A stretch of 64,000 bases of DNA from Thalassia testudinum (taxonomy: Eukaryota > Streptophyta > Magnoliopsida > Alismatales > Hydrocharitaceae), in contig JAZHRO010000002.1 in assembly GCA_037157565.1 (NCBI GenBank), positions 79,782,001 through 79,846,000 of the forward strand, read 5' to 3'. The notes below the pieces were generated by a model that ran no database searches, was not told the DNA's origin, and saw nothing but the letters and a program-made list of their open reading frames with translations. Made by a program: the position numbers and the translations under genes. The stretch's first letter is position 1. Each line of letters opens with the position of its first letter. Positions 12,436 to 24,075 of the stretch are shown here, in pieces.

Positions 12436-13303
12436 TAAAGAGTGAATCAGAGGTTACCTTTGCTCTGCATGGTCTCTCAGACGTCCAGAAGCCTGCGGAG
12501 GCATTTGGCCTAGTTCCTAGACGTCCGATGGTCACCCCGGACATCTGGAAGTCGCTCCCGTCGTCTGGCACTGCAGCCAGATGTCTGATTCGCGTTGGAT
12601 GCAAATCTCAGAACCTGCGCGTACCCATCCTCGTGCTCAGTACGGACGGTCGAAGGAAAGGAAGAAGGTACGAAAAATAACTTACTTACCAGACGTCTGG
12701 ACAGTCCTCTAGACGTCTTCCCCGTCGTCTGGTTGGAAGCCCAGACGTCTAATTCTGGAAGAATTTTCAGAACCAGGGCGCGACTCGCCCTCCGCTCGCG
12801 ACGCTCGGCCGCGTCGCGTCTCGTCCGCCTGCTGCTCGAGCTGTAGTAGGCCTCCTGCGTCACTCCGTGCCCGCTGCGCCCTTGTCGACTGGCTCTCGCT
12901 GCCCCGGCAGGCTCGAGCCCTCACGGCCGAAGCCTCCTCCCTCGTGCAGCACCTCCTCCTACGCTCACCGCGGCTGTCGCTGCCGCCGCTCACTCGCGCT
13001 CGCTCTCGTGCACCGGCTGGAAGGAGAAGAGGAAGGGGGCGGAGGTGATGAGAGTGAGCGAGAGGGCGTGGCGTTTTAAAGCTGCGCGGGGAGGAGAGAG
13101 AGCAGACAGAGGGTGCAGCCTGCGGCCACAGGAGAGGGAAAAAGAGAGAGAGAGAGATGCGCTCGTAGGTTTGCGCGCTCATGCGCGCAGACGAAACCGC
13201 GCGTGTCGAAAAAATTGAATCCGAGACGTTTGGAAGGGGTTCCAGATGTCTGGTTCGACGTCTGGGCCACCTCCCAGACGTCTGAAGCCGCGCGTTCGTA
13301 ATA

Positions 13304-13906
13304 ATATAACAAACTCAAAGGAAGTTTCGTCCCCGAAACTTGCGTTAACTAGGGTGCGGGAAAAATGTCATAGTAACCATAATAAACTCAAAGAGGACTG
13401 AAGCCGGTCTGAAAAGACGTACCCGTGAAGAGCTCCAGGTACCGCTCCCTCATTGCCGCCTCAGGCTCCTAGGTAGCCTCCTCGTACCGCTGGCTCCTCC
13501 ACAAAACCTTTACCAGGGGTACTTGCTTTCGTCTCAAACTGCGGACGGCTCGGTCTAGAATCTGCACTGGCCGCTCGGTGTAGGTCAGGTCATCGCCCAC
13601 CTTGATGCTCTCGTGACTCAGTACGTGACTGGGATCGGCTACATACTTCCTGAGGTTGGACACGTGGAACACGTCGTGCACACCAGAAAACTGCGGGGGG
13701 AGGGCAAGTATGTAAGCAACGGGTCCAACCCGCTCCAGGACCTCAAAGGGCCCCACGAACCTCGGCGCGAGCTTCCCTCTCACCCCAAACCGCTGTAGGC
13801 CCTTCATGGGTGAAACACGAAGGAAGACGTGGTCCCCAACCTCAAACTGCACCTCTCTGCGTCTCTGATCCGCGTAGCTCTTCTGTCTGCTCCTAACAGT
13901 GCGGAG
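13304..13906 (-). pseudogene. Element E integrase C terminus and chromodomain
   Basis: The frame 13852-13469 carries the integrase C-terminal GPFEVLERVGPV block and the chromodomain run SLRRKQVPLVKVLWR, then a stop in place of Trp in EEATWEPE. It is in frame with the integrase core to its right but separated from it by a TGA at 13907-13909. The chromodomain is the part that steers insertion to marked chromatin in chromoviruses. The stretch 13304-13460 is the non-coding element tail. Confidence 0.85.
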
Positions 13907-14815
13907 TCACCTGTGGATCTGCTCGACTACCTCCTGACTCTGCTGGATCAACCTGGGGCCAACCTCCCACTTGGTCCCCACCTCAACCCAACTCAAGGGT
14001 GCCGTACACCTCCGTCCGTACAGAGCCTCGTAGGGAGCCATGCCAATGCTCAAGTGATAACTGTTGTATGCAAACTCCGCTAGGGAAAGGTGCTCCTCCC
14101 AAGAGCCCCTCCAGTCCAGTACACAGGCACGCAAAAGGTCCTCAAGTGTCTGTATCGTGCGCTCAGACTGTCCGTCCGTCTGGGGGTGGTAAGCCGTCCT
14201 AAACCTCAACCGCGTCCCCAGGGCCTGCTGAAACTTAGCCCAAAACTGGGACGTAAAGCGGGTATCCCGGTCGGATACGATCTCCCGCGGAACTCCGTGT
14301 AGTCGTACCACATCGCGGATATATCTCTCTACCAACTGTGCTGGTCCCAAAGTGACTCGGATCGGCAAGAATCGCGCCGTCTTCGTCAGTCTATCCACAA
14401 TTACCCAGACTGCGTCGTGTCCTCGTTGGGTAACAGGTAAGCCCACCACCAAGTCCATGGTGATGCTCTCCCACTTCCACTCTGGCACTGGAAGCGGCTG
14501 TAGCGGCCCTGCAGGCCTCTGATGCTCGGCTTTCACCTGCTGGCACACTAAGCACTGCTGCATGAATTCACCCACATCCCGCTTCATCCCCCTCCACCAA
14601 AACTCGCGTCTCAAGTCGTGGTACATCTTCGTGTTTCCGGGATGTATGGTGAATCTGGAACCGTGTGCCTCAGTCAGGAGCTCTCTCAACAGCTCCTCGT
14701 CTCTGGGAACGCATAACCGTCCCCTCAAGCGCAGCACCTGGTCTGTGAAAGAGAAGTCCCCTGGGTCTCCCGACAGTACTCTGTCGCGCAAGGACTGCAA
14801 GTACGGATCGGCCAT
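13907..14815 (-). pseudogene. Element E integrase, core largely intact (302 aa)
   Basis: This is an open frame of 302 codons. The His/Cys zinc-binding domain is present (HPGNTKMYHDL, QQCLVCQQVKAEH). The catalytic triad blocks follow: TMDLVVGLP (first Asp), VSDRDTRFTS (second Asp) and GQSERTIQTLED (Glu), then the MAPYEALYGRRC block. A TAG sits immediately before the first Met (14816-14818), separating it from RNase H in the same frame, and a TGA ends it. Integrase inserts the DNA copy into the chromosome. The domain could fold if expressed alone, but no separate start signal is evident. Confidence 0.88.
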
Positions 14816-16246
14816 CTATCCTGTGATGGTGCGGTCTATCAGCTCTGGCCTAGTTTGCCGTGTCACAGTCACTGCCACACAGTACCCCCGTAACTCTAGT
14901 GGTCGCCAACTGCCCACCTCCTCCAAAAGGCTCCAACTCTGTAACTGTAAATTGGCCAAGTGTGCGGGCGCCTTACGGCTCAAGGCGTTAGCCACCACAT
15001 TAGCCTTTCCCGGGTGGTAGGAGATGCTGCAGTCGTAGTCCTTCAGGAGCTCCAACCAACGTCTCTGTCTCATGTTGAGCTCCTTCTGATCAAAAAGGTA
15101 TCTGAGGCTCTTGTGATCTGTGAAAATCTCGAAGGTCTCACCGTACAAGTAGTGCCTCCAGGTCTTCAGCGCGAAGACAACTGCTGCTAACTCTAGGTCA
15201 TGGGTAGGGTAGGTATGCTCTTGGGGCTTCAGTTGCCGCGAAGCGTAAGCGACAACATGACCCCTCTGCATGAGCACACCTCCTAACCCTTGCAAGGAGG
15301 CGTCCGTGTACACAACGAACCTGCCACTACTGTCAGGGATGGTGAGCACGGGAACCGAGGTCAACCTCTCCTTCAGCTCCAGAAAACACGCCTCACAGGC
15401 ATCTGTCCAAGCGAAGGGCACGTCCTTTCGGGTCAACTGTGTCATAGGACGCGCGATCTGTGAAAAACCTCTGATGAATCGTCTGTAGTAGCCTGCCAGT
15501 CCCAGGAAACTGCGAATCTCAGTGACTGAACACGGTCTCTTCCACTTGAGTACTGCCTCGACCTTGGCTGGGTCCACCGCCAAGCCGTCTCCAGAGATCA
15601 CATGACCTAAGAAGGTCACCTCCCTCAACCAGAACTTGCACTTGCTGTATTTGGCGTACAGCCTACGTCATCTCAGTGTGTCCAGAACCATTCGCAAGTG
15701 CTGTCCATGCTGCGTCCGATCTCGAGAATAAATGAGTACATCATCTATGAATACCACCACAAACTGGTCCAAGTATGATCTAAACACCCGGTTCATCAGG
15801 TCCATGAAAGCAGCGGAGGCATTGGTCAGCCCAAACGGCATGACCAAAAACTCGTAGTGTCCGTACCGGGTGCGGAAAGCTGTCATGGAGACATCTGCCT
15901 CCCTGATCCTCAACTAGTGGTATCCAGACCTCAAGTCGATCTTGGAGAACACCGTGGCACCCTACAACTGGTCAAACAAGTCGTCGATCCTCGGCAGCGG
16001 ATATCTGTTCTTGATGGTGACCCTATTCAGCTGTCGGTAGTTCACACAAAGGCGTAGGGTACCATCCTTCTTCACAAATAGTACCGGGGCTCCCCAGGGA
16101 GACGCATTGGGCCTCACGAAACCCTTCTCCAAAAGGTCCTGCAACTGAGACTTAAGCTCTCGTAGCTCAAGCGGCGCCATCCTGTATGGCACGGTGGAGA
16201 TGGGGCTGGTCCCTGGTACTAGGGAGATCTCAAACTCGATCTCACG
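14816..16246 (-). pseudogene. Element E reverse transcriptase and RNase H, interrupted by stops
   Basis: One continuous frame is broken by in-frame stops at about 15962-15964 (after DDLFDQL), near 15916 (after RSGYH) and at 15668-15670 (after MVLDTLR). RT motifs include [20 protein letters not shown], the [10 protein letters not shown] block and the catalytic FIDD in [14 protein letters not shown] (about 15737-15780). The RNase H frame 15628-14816 shows [39 protein letters not shown] and [10 protein letters not shown]. Most stops look like CAG to TAG or CGA to TGA, changes expected from deamination of methylated C. All catalytic residues are still present. Confidence 0.88.
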
Positions 16247-17476
16247 CTAGGGCGGTAGTCCTGGTAACTCGTTTGGAAACACGTCAGGGTACTCTCTGTC
16301 CACCGGGATGCTCTGGAAGTCTGCCACAGGGCTGGGCTCTGCCACCACACAAGCTAGGAAGCCCTCGCACCCCTGGCTCAAAAGTCTCGCCGCTCGAAGT
16401 GCCGAAATGCACCTAAAACCTTCGTCCACTGGCTGTCCGTGAAACTCGAAAGAAGGCAACTCCGGAATGGAGAAGACGATCTTCCTCTCAAAACGGTCCA
16501 CCAAGGCGTGGTAAGAGGACAGCCAATCCATCCCCAGAATCACTCCAAAGTCCTCCATCTGTATCATAATCAGGTCAGCTGGCAAGCTATGTCCCTCGAC
16601 GCTGACCTCGCAATCCGTGTACACCTCTTCAGCTACAAACAGCTGACCACTCGGACCTCTGATTACTAACGGATTTTCTAACAGCATATAATCCTGGCCC
16701 AAACTAACTGCTAAACTGGTTGCGATAAACGAGTGCGTAGCACCGGAATCGAAAAGCGTGTAAACGAGTTTGCCGGAAACTGAAACCATACCTGCTACCA
16801 CCGATCCCGAAGCTCTGGCATCCCTATGTGTCAGGGTGTTGATACGCCCCTCAGCTCTAGGTGCGGACGAAGCAGCCACACTCTGCGTCGTACGGGTAGG
16901 TGCTGGCCGGTACCCTCCTCGCGACTGCTGTCCTCCTCGCGCCTGGGAACCGCGGCCTCCTACGTGCCCTCCAGTGCTCTTTGCGGGGAGTATCTGCTGA
17001 CCTCCTGCCCTAGACGGGCAGTCCCTCCTGATGTGGCCCGGCTGGCCACACTGGTAACAGAGGGGAACCCGACTCCCGCCCTCAGTGGGTCCCTGCTGTC
17101 GGCTGGGCAGGGGTCCGGTGCTGGCAACTGGCCCCTGTCGAGGGTCCCCAAAGGCCACTGATGGCCCTGCAAAACGTGACGGCTCTCCTGCGGACGCCAC
17201 GTGTCTCCTCTCTCGTCGGCCCTGTGAAAAGTCTGGCTGGAAGGGCCTCTTCTGCCTGCCGTCAGTGTCTCGCGCGGACGGGTTGGTATCCTCATAAGTC
17301 ATAGCTGCCTCTACCACCCTCGAAAACGTAGGCAGCTTCAGGGGTTTGGCATAACCCCTGATCGCAGGCCGAAGCCCCTCGGTGAACCTCCAAAGGCGCT
17401 CCTCCTCTGTGGCTACCACTGTCGCTGCAAAGCGGGATAGCTCCAAGAAACGCGTGCGGTACGTGCTCACAGTCAT
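16247..17476 (-). pseudogene. Element E gag C terminus, zinc knuckle and protease (409 aa open frame)
   Basis: The frame starts in the capsid end (FLELSRFAATVV, LWRFTEGLRPAIRGY). The CCHC zinc knuckle CYQCGQPGHIRRDC is at about 17018-17059, with spacing C-X2-C-X4-H-X4-C. A basic Gly/Arg/Gln-rich linker follows, then the aspartic protease LFDSGATHSFIA near 16730-16765 with intact D-S-G, and the flap-side ILGMDWLSSYHALVD. The frame ends at a TAG (16247-16249) where element A has a Glu codon. The upstream TAG at 17522-17524, in the same frame, replaces the Trp codon seen in element F. Confidence 0.88.
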
Positions 17477-17521
17477 CGTCCCTTGGCGGAGAGTGTGGAA
17501 CTCCCACCTCCTCTGGTCCTG

Positions 17522-18138
17522 CTACGTCTGGGGAAAGTACTGCTCGCAGAAGAGGGTGACGAACTGGTCCCAGGTCGGCTCGTCCCTCTCCTGTCCCCGG
17601 ATCGCCCTCCACCACCTGTGTGCCGCACTCTCCAACTGGTACGTGGCAAAGGCCACGCGGCACTCCATCGGGGGGCGAAGGGTGTTGATCTTCTCCAGCT
17701 GCTCAAGCCAGTCCTCTGCCTCGGTCGGGTCCTCATCCCCCTTGAAGGAGGGGGGCTTCAGCTTCCGGAACTGTCCGAAAAGCTCGAAGTGGCGCTGCAG
17801 TGGAGGTGCTGGTGTACCTCCAGGTGAAGGTGCCTCGTGCACAGAAGTGTCGGAGGAATGTGGGGGTGGCAGCGGCCCATCCCCTCCCTGTGTCCAGCGC
17901 CGTGTCCGTCGTGTGGTCCCACAGAGGACTCCCCCTCTGCAGCCCCAGGAGGAGGCGCTCGGGGCGGTGGGTGGAGCTCCTTTCGTACAATGTCCCGTAT
18001 CAGCCGGGCGAGGTCCTGGGCCTGAATGCCCGAGAGTGGTGGCTGGTCCACCGAGACGTCGACAATGGCACGCCCACCTTGCCGACCTCGTCCTCGGCCG
18101 CGCCCGCGGCCAGTCTCGCCAGTCCCGCGACGAGGCAT
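17522..18138 (-). pseudogene. Element E gag N-terminal half, frameshifted
   Basis: The start MPRRGTGETGRGRGRG (18138) begins an Arg/Gly-rich leader, then the helix QAQDLARLIRDIVRKEL. A frameshift between about 17850 and 17960 moves the continuation to the frame 17842-17522, which holds the conserved capsid block FRKLKPPSFKGDEDPTEAEDWLEQ and WDQFVTLFCEQYFPQT. The same start and layout occur in A and F, which supports the chosen Met; it lies about 180 bases downstream of the LTR and primer site. Confidence 0.85.
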
Positions 18139-18302
18139 CTCCTACAAGGAGAGCGAAACAAAACGAAATACGTCAGTACGGAACAGTACCTAACGAAAAC
18201 GTCTAAGAGTTCATGTCAAAAGATATGTTGTGGTGGCTACTCTAGTTATAGACATGTGAATTGGTTATTTTCCAGTCAGTTGATTCACTTCTCGGGACGA
18301 CC

Positions 18303-18316
18303 TTGCTCTGATATCA
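18303..18316 (-). other. Element E primer-binding site (tRNA-iMet type)
   Basis: The minus strand reads TGATATCAGAGCAAGG three bases from the LTR edge. The family sequence is TGGTATCAGAGC, so one base is changed. It marks 18320-21032 as the 5' LTR. Confidence 0.9.
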
Positions 18317-18319
18317 TCT

Positions 18320-21032
18320 TGTAACGACCCGATTCCCGAGTCCCTACAAGACACGAGAACCGGACCGACTCGACTAATCCCAAGACCTGGTCGTCCAACG
18401 AGGAAATAACCAAAAGAGCAGTAAAATAAACCACATTCAGCATGAATATAACTAACAGTAAGAAAATACAGCAGTAAGGAAAGAAATCACTACAGTATAT
18501 ACCACCACAATAGTAGCACAACATTCATAACATAATATGAACTGTAGGTAAGAAAAGTACAGCGGTAACAAGAACTACTCACTACAGTGGAACCAAAAAG
18601 AGGTACAAGAGAGCAGTGGTAACTCTACTGGACCCTACTCGGCCCAGCGTCCTCTGCAGCCGCTGACCCAGGCTGCTCAACACCTGGTCCTGAAAGGTAA
18701 CGAGTGTAACACGTCAGCAAAACGCTGAGTAGAGTGGCAGCTAAACAAAAGAAACAGTAGAGTGTACAGTAGCTGTTATGTTCTGTTACTTTCTTTATTT
18801 ACGTCTTTCAATTGTCTCACGGTTTCATTTATTTCTCAGATCCTTCACTTGATCTCGAATGTTCCTCGTGGGAACGATCTTGATTGCAGTCTTTTCCGAA
18901 CAGTAGAAGTAGCACGTGGTTCTCTCCTGGCCGGGAGAGTCCCCCATGGTGATCCTACTCTCAGTCAACCACCCCAAGGTCACGGACAGGCGTAACGGTG
19001 ACTATGGCACGCGCGATAAACGCACAGGTAGCTAACCCGCACTAGCACGCGGTCAGTCGTTTCCGTTAACGGGTGCGCCCAAAGCACAGCACGGAACCAG
19101 TACAGGGCAGAGCCCTCTCAGTAACAGGGGTCCAACCCCTCCACAGTAACCAAACAGGGGCCTTGCCCCTCCACAGTCCGCGCACCCTCGCCTGACTACC
19201 CTGGTTTGCCCAATGGGCCTAACAAGTCGGTGTAGGAGGCTAGCAGAACCCTGGGGCCCGTGGGGTAGCTAGTACCTCCCTACACTAGTAGCTCTCCTCG
19301 GTACTACGTACACGAGGGCCAGCAAGTCGGTACAAAGTGGCCAGTCCTGACCCCGGGTCCCTGGGGCGGTTGGCTCCGCTCTGCACTAAACATGTACAGG
19401 TACTTCCCTTGGTACTACGTACCCAAGAGACAGCACACTACCACGTCTTTCTTTCTCAGTTCCATTCCTTTCTCTTTCTAGGAGTTCCACTCCTAATTCC
19501 CCGTAGGGTTCCAGTTCTTTTAACTCAGCACATTCAGGTTTTACCTTTCCAGTTTCACGTTCATACATCCCATATTCTCAGACATGCTCATTTATTCATA
19601 ACAGGCAGCTGTTAAACCAATTTACAGGTAGCTATTATTTCCTTTCCACATTTTCCAAGACTGCAGTATTCATATATTCCACTAGTTCTTCCCATCTTAG
19701 GATTCATGCCATACCCTAGGATCTATCATACAATCTAGTTTTCCAGCCCTAGGATTCATGCAACACCCTAGGATCTACCATTCATTCTAGTTTCTCATTC
19801 CTAGGATTCATGCAATGTCCTAGGTTCTATTTATAGTTCCATAATTTAACAGATTATACTAATAAACTTAAAAGCCACTCTACCGGTTATAACAGGAGTA
19901 CTGAGGGCGTGGTCGGGAATCCCGCGTGCCTCCGCAACCCCCGAGACTGCAACAGAACGGGGTCCTATCACAAGGATCAAACACAAGGAGTTTCTCAAAA
20001 CAGTATACAACTACTGTAGACGGGTAGAGGATTTAATTCCGAAGAGCACGCAACTCGAAACGCGGAAAACAGACTCCGAACGGGCCCTAAACGGGTCGAA
20101 AACGACGAAACAGTGCAAAATCAGACGTCTGGAACCTCTTCCAGACGTCTTAAAGAGTGGATCAGAGGTTACCTTTGCTCTGCATGGTCTCTCAGACGTC
20201 CAGAAGCCTGCGGGGGCGTTTGGCCTAGTTCCTAGACGTCCGATGGTCACCCCGGACGTCTGGAAGTCGCTCCCGTCGTCTGGCACTGCAGCCAGATGTC
20301 TGATTCGCGTTGGATGCGAATCTCAGAACCTGTGCGTACTCATCCTCGTGCTCAGTACAGACGGTCGAAGGAAAGGAAGAAGGTACGAAAAATAACTTAC
20401 TTACCAGACGTCTGGACAGTCCTCCAGACGTCTTCCCCGTCGTCTGGTTGGAAGCGCAGACGTCTGATTCTGGAAGAATTTCCAGAACCAGGGCGCGACT
20501 TGCCCTCCGCTCGCGACGCTCGGCCGCGTCGCGTCTCGTCCGCCTGTTGCTCGAGCTGCAGCAGGCCTCCCGTGTTACTCCGTGCCCGCTGCGCCCCCGC
20601 CGGCCCGCTCCCGCTGCCCTGGCAGGCTCGAGCCCTCACGGCCGACGCCTCCTCCCTCGCGCAGCACCTCCTCCCACGCTCACCGCGGCTGTCGCTACCG
20701 CAGCTCACTCGCGCTCGCTCTTGCGCACCGGCTGGAAGGAGAAGAGGAAGGGGGCGGAGGTGATGAGAGTGAGGGAGAGGGCGTGGCGTTTTAAAGCCGT
20801 GCGGGGAGGAGAGAGAACGGACAGAGGGCGCAGCCTGCGGCAGCAGGAGAGAGGGAAAAAGAGAGAGAGAGAGATGCGCTCGCAGGTCTGCGCGCTCAGG
20901 CGCGCAGACGAAACCGCGCATGTCGAAAAAATCGAATCCCGGACGTCTGGAAGGGGTTCCAGACGTCTAGTCCGACGTCTGGGCCACCTCCCAGACGTCT
21001 TAAAAGACGTTTGAAGCCGCGCGTTCGTAACA
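18320..21032 (-). repeat. Element E 5' LTR (right, 2713 bp)
   Basis: It starts TGTAACGACCCG and ends TTCGTAACA, followed by target copy CTCCT at 21033-21037. It carries three TAGGATTCATG units (19698-19830), GACGTC arrays (20120-20470 and 20940-21010) and a GC-rich stretch (20500-20800). It should hold the element promoter. Confidence 0.93.
20788..20796 (-). promoter_or_regulatory. TATA-like box in element E 5' LTR
   Basis: The minus strand reads GGCTTTAAAACGCC, about 240 bases inside the LTR start (21032), next to a purine-rich, GC-rich stretch. The position matches the boxes in A (7840-7847) and F (32733-32740). It is not a canonical TATA box. Confidence 0.4.
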
Positions 21033-22857
21033 CTCCTCAATTAAGATCTCTTCTAAATCCAGCTGAACCCGGGGAACCAGATCCACAGCCCAGACCCGCG
21101 GGCAAGGGCACGGGAGCGTGTGTGTGACTGAGAGCATGCATACGGGTGTGTGGAGGGGACCTTATCACGTGCGTTTTGAGGCAATAAGCTCAGGGTGCAT
21201 TTTCATAATAAACGCTGCTTCTCCTTCGGTTGCGCCCAAGGTGGGACTAATGTCGCTTGCTTCCTTGCAACTCCTGGCAGCGAGGACGTTTGGCTACAAT
21301 TCGTCTACTCCAGCCGTCCAATCTCTTAGATGAGGACGGGAACTAATTGAGGTATTGGTGGGGCATCCAATTGTCCTGCTCCTTTTTAGATCAGGGCTCT
21401 CAATGGCATGCAGAGCTTTGTCGGAAGTGACCGAAGAACTGCTGCCGGAGGTGAAGACGAAGACCGACTTTGGTAAGGACCTGCGGACATAATAAGAGGT
21501 CATTTGACTTTGCATCAGATGCAAGAGCTTCGAGGTGAAGCCTCGAAGCAAAGCCCTAATTCTATTTGGTGGTTTGTTGTGCATGGATACGTGGCGATGA
21601 TGCTTGTTGGAGCTCCAAGTGGCTACGGTCGGTGATGGTGAAAATAGAGTTAAAAGAAGAAATTGAGGAGATGAGGAGATAGAGGAGAAGAGGGGGAAGA
21701 GAAACCCTAATTCTATTGGAGAGACGGAAGCGAGGAAATCGGTGGCGGTGGTAGGCCACCGACAAAGAGTCGGAGGAGGAATTGAGGTCGACGAAGGGGT
21801 CAGAGGGTTGGCTTCTTAGCTGGGAAGCTCGGTGAGAGAGAGGCGAAGATGGTTGCACCCTCATTTGATGGCGAGAGGTGGCGAAGCAAAGGGGTGAAGG
21901 AGACCTCAAGGTTTGGCAATGGTGGCACACGGAGGAAGGGAAGGAACAGGCTTTTGCACTCCAATCCTAGATGAGGGAACTTGGAAGAGGTCGCCGGTGC
22001 TTTATAGAGGTGTAGCCGTGCTCAAAGAAGACTAGAAGTTGCGAGAAACACTCGCAACAACTCGTAACTTCTGCTTTTGTTTTGACCGGAGATCACGGGT
22101 GGTGGAAGCGGCGGAAGTCGATGAAACAAACACCAATGGATGCAGAATGACAAGATGAATAGATCTTCTTCTGTTGTTGAGGCCGTTTATGCACTGAGGC
22201 GACTACAAACTGAACTTGAAGCTTGTCGAGCAGCTTGGTCAAGGCCTGCAGACCGGTTGCGAGGAAGATGACTAAGGTCCTTTTTGCAAGAGGGAAGGAC
22301 CCAGAAGTAATAAATTTTGACCTTATTGCAAAAATTTTTAGGAAGTTAAGGACTTAAATGCAAAGTAGGTGAGAATATTATCAAAATAGGTCCAACTTTT
22401 TATGAGAGCTTAATTAGGATCTGGGGAATCTAGTGACAGTCTCAATTTTGAGTTTTGAAGTTATTTGTTTGGTCAATTTCATCTTTAAACCCATTTGACA
22501 TTAATTATTCATCTAGGTCACAATTTTAGGTCAACTTGCTCCTTTGATTCAACTACTTATAATAAACCTTGTAAAATATTTATCTATAGATTTTAGAAGG
22601 TTTACTTTTGTAGATTTTCTATCAGAATCCTGTTAACTTGAGTCAGGCCAAAAATAGGATTTAATTATGGCCTAATTTTCGGAGGAAACCCTAAGTTGGC
22701 TATTTTGAACTCATTTAAATGTTTTTTTGGGTTCATTTCAATGATTTTTCCTCTTGATTACATTATACCCTTTTTATGAATGATTTAGGTGAAGCTACCC
22801 TTAAAACATAGCAAAATTAAGCTGGCTATAGTGAATGATGGCAATGCCATCAACTTG

Positions 22858-24075
22858 TATCCCTTTTGTATTATACAGAAACTCAAGAACACTCTTTTAA
22901 TAGCTTTTGGATCCAATTTTCTATGACTAGAACTAAGATTATGAATGCAATAGAGGGAACCGAATACTTTAGGGGATAATGTAAACTGCTTCTTATTTGG
23001 GAATAACATGGATAGAGTCATGTCGCCTAGAATTCAAGATGGCATTCATTTAATGAGAAAAATGCTTGCCCATAACCAAAATCTTTTGGGAACATTCGTT
23101 TGATACAATAAGGTATGTATGGTATCTATGGTATCAAGAAGATGTCTATTTTTTCATCCCACTACATTTTATTGAGTATAGCTGTAAGATGTCTCATGAA
23201 TGATTCCTTTTGTATGGAAGTAATCCTGTAATTATTTTTCCAAGTATTTTCTAGCATTATCAAATCAAAATACTTTGATATGATGACCAAACTGATTCTA
23301 TGACCAAACTAATTCTCAATCATGTTTGAAAAGACTTGAACAACTTTTGGTACTTTTGTCTAACATCTTAGCAAGTACACAAAAGTAAAGCGAGACCAGT
23401 CATCCACAAAGATAGTAAGGTATTGAAATCCTCCCATTGATTTGTTGCTAGTAGGACCCTAGACATTAGAGTGAATTAAGGCAAATGATAATGAACTCTT
23501 ATGTTGAGATTCTAGAAAGGAGGCATGACGTTGTTTTACAAGTTGACAAACTTCACATTTTAGATCTTCCAATTTGATTTCAGAGAATAAATCGAGTAAC
23601 TTTCGTAATGCCATAAAATTCAAGTGTCCAGGCCAATTATTCCACAAGTGAACATCTCGAACCTTAGTGATATTTTTCCTCTTGATTGTAATGCAGCTTG
23701 AAGAGTTATAGCAACTCTTCCAGGTAATCTATACAATCCATTGCACTCTACTGTGATTCCAATCTCCTTTCTTGTTGGATGATCCTGTAAGACACTTGGA
23801 TCCTCAATTTACACTTCAGTTCCTTGCAAATTTTGCTCACTGACAGTAATTCACGGACAACAAGTTTAAAGAGAGCCTTGGAACATGAAGGGCATCATCA
23901 AGTTTGACCTTGTTCAAAAGGTGTATCTGCCATTTCCTGCAACTTTCACATCGGAACCATTAGCAACTGTGATTTTGTCCTTTCTTGAATCGAGTGCATA
24001 TCGAGAAAACCATCGTGGATCATCGATCATGTGATTCGTAGCTCCACTATCCACAATCCAATCATTAGGAGATAG
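22858..24075 (-). pseudogene. Element C protease, GAG-pre-integrase and integrase, broken
   Basis: Reading leftwards, the protease DSGATNHMIDD is near 24030-24060, then the GAG-pre-integrase domain (open piece 23647-23459: NWPGHLNFMALRKLL, CEVCQLVKQRHASF, ALIHSNV), then integrase text TIFVDDWSRFTFVYLL near 23400, and the end block KLDPKAIKRVFLSF near 22900. Many stops and frameshifts are present. The order protease, integrase, RT is the copia order. Confidence 0.82.

Larger units (their letters stand above)
10502..13303 (-). repeat. Element E 3' LTR (left, 2802 bp)
   Basis: It starts TGTAACGACCCG and ends TTCGTAATA, where the expected terminal CA has become TA. It contains the TAGGATTCATG tandem repeat (five units, 11880-12120), an array of GACGTC palindromes (12400-12760 and 13220-13290) and a GC-rich stretch (12770-13080). 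It matches 18320-21032 along its length. Confidence 0.93.
10502..21032 (-). mobile_element. Element E: structurally complete Tekay-like Ty3-gypsy element (10.5 kb)
   Basis: It has two LTRs of about 2.8 and 2.7 kb (10502-13303, 18320-21032), a primer site next to the right LTR, and gag-pol on the minus strand between them. The perfect 5-bp target duplication is CTCCT. The LTRs are very similar, so this is one of the younger insertions. Coding capacity is lost through about eight in-frame stops and a gag frameshift, but the catalytic motifs of protease (DSGATH), RT (FIDD) and integrase (D, D, E blocks) are all readable. It sits inside solo LTR D. Confidence 0.95.
10045..22852 (-). mobile_element. 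Solo LTR D (Athila/Tat type) in copia C, itself split by element E
   Basis: The edges are TGTTGGTATCG (10045) and GCCATCA (22852), flanked by ACTTG at 10040-10044 and 22853-22857. After removing E with one CTCCT, D is about 2272 bp. The start resembles K (TGTTGAGACGAAATGGCTCG), including a 'taggtgatcaa' block and a 'gggagcaa' block. The right half (about 22290-22720) resembles the matching part of K (about 53920-54300). No primer site or coding region accompanies it, hence a solo LTR. Minus orientation is inferred from the 'CTCCCTG...TTCGA' block that lies near the 3' end of Athila-type LTRs. Confidence 0.75.

Noticed and set aside
17382..18206. 274-codon plus-strand frame over element E gag
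   Set aside because: It is a mirror frame of gag, whose homology is on the minus strand; no independent motif.
21562..21930. 122-codon minus-strand frame suggesting a host gene
   Set aside because: It lies inside solo LTR D between firm edges and target copies, and is a Ser/Leu/Pro-rich composition frame without a domain.
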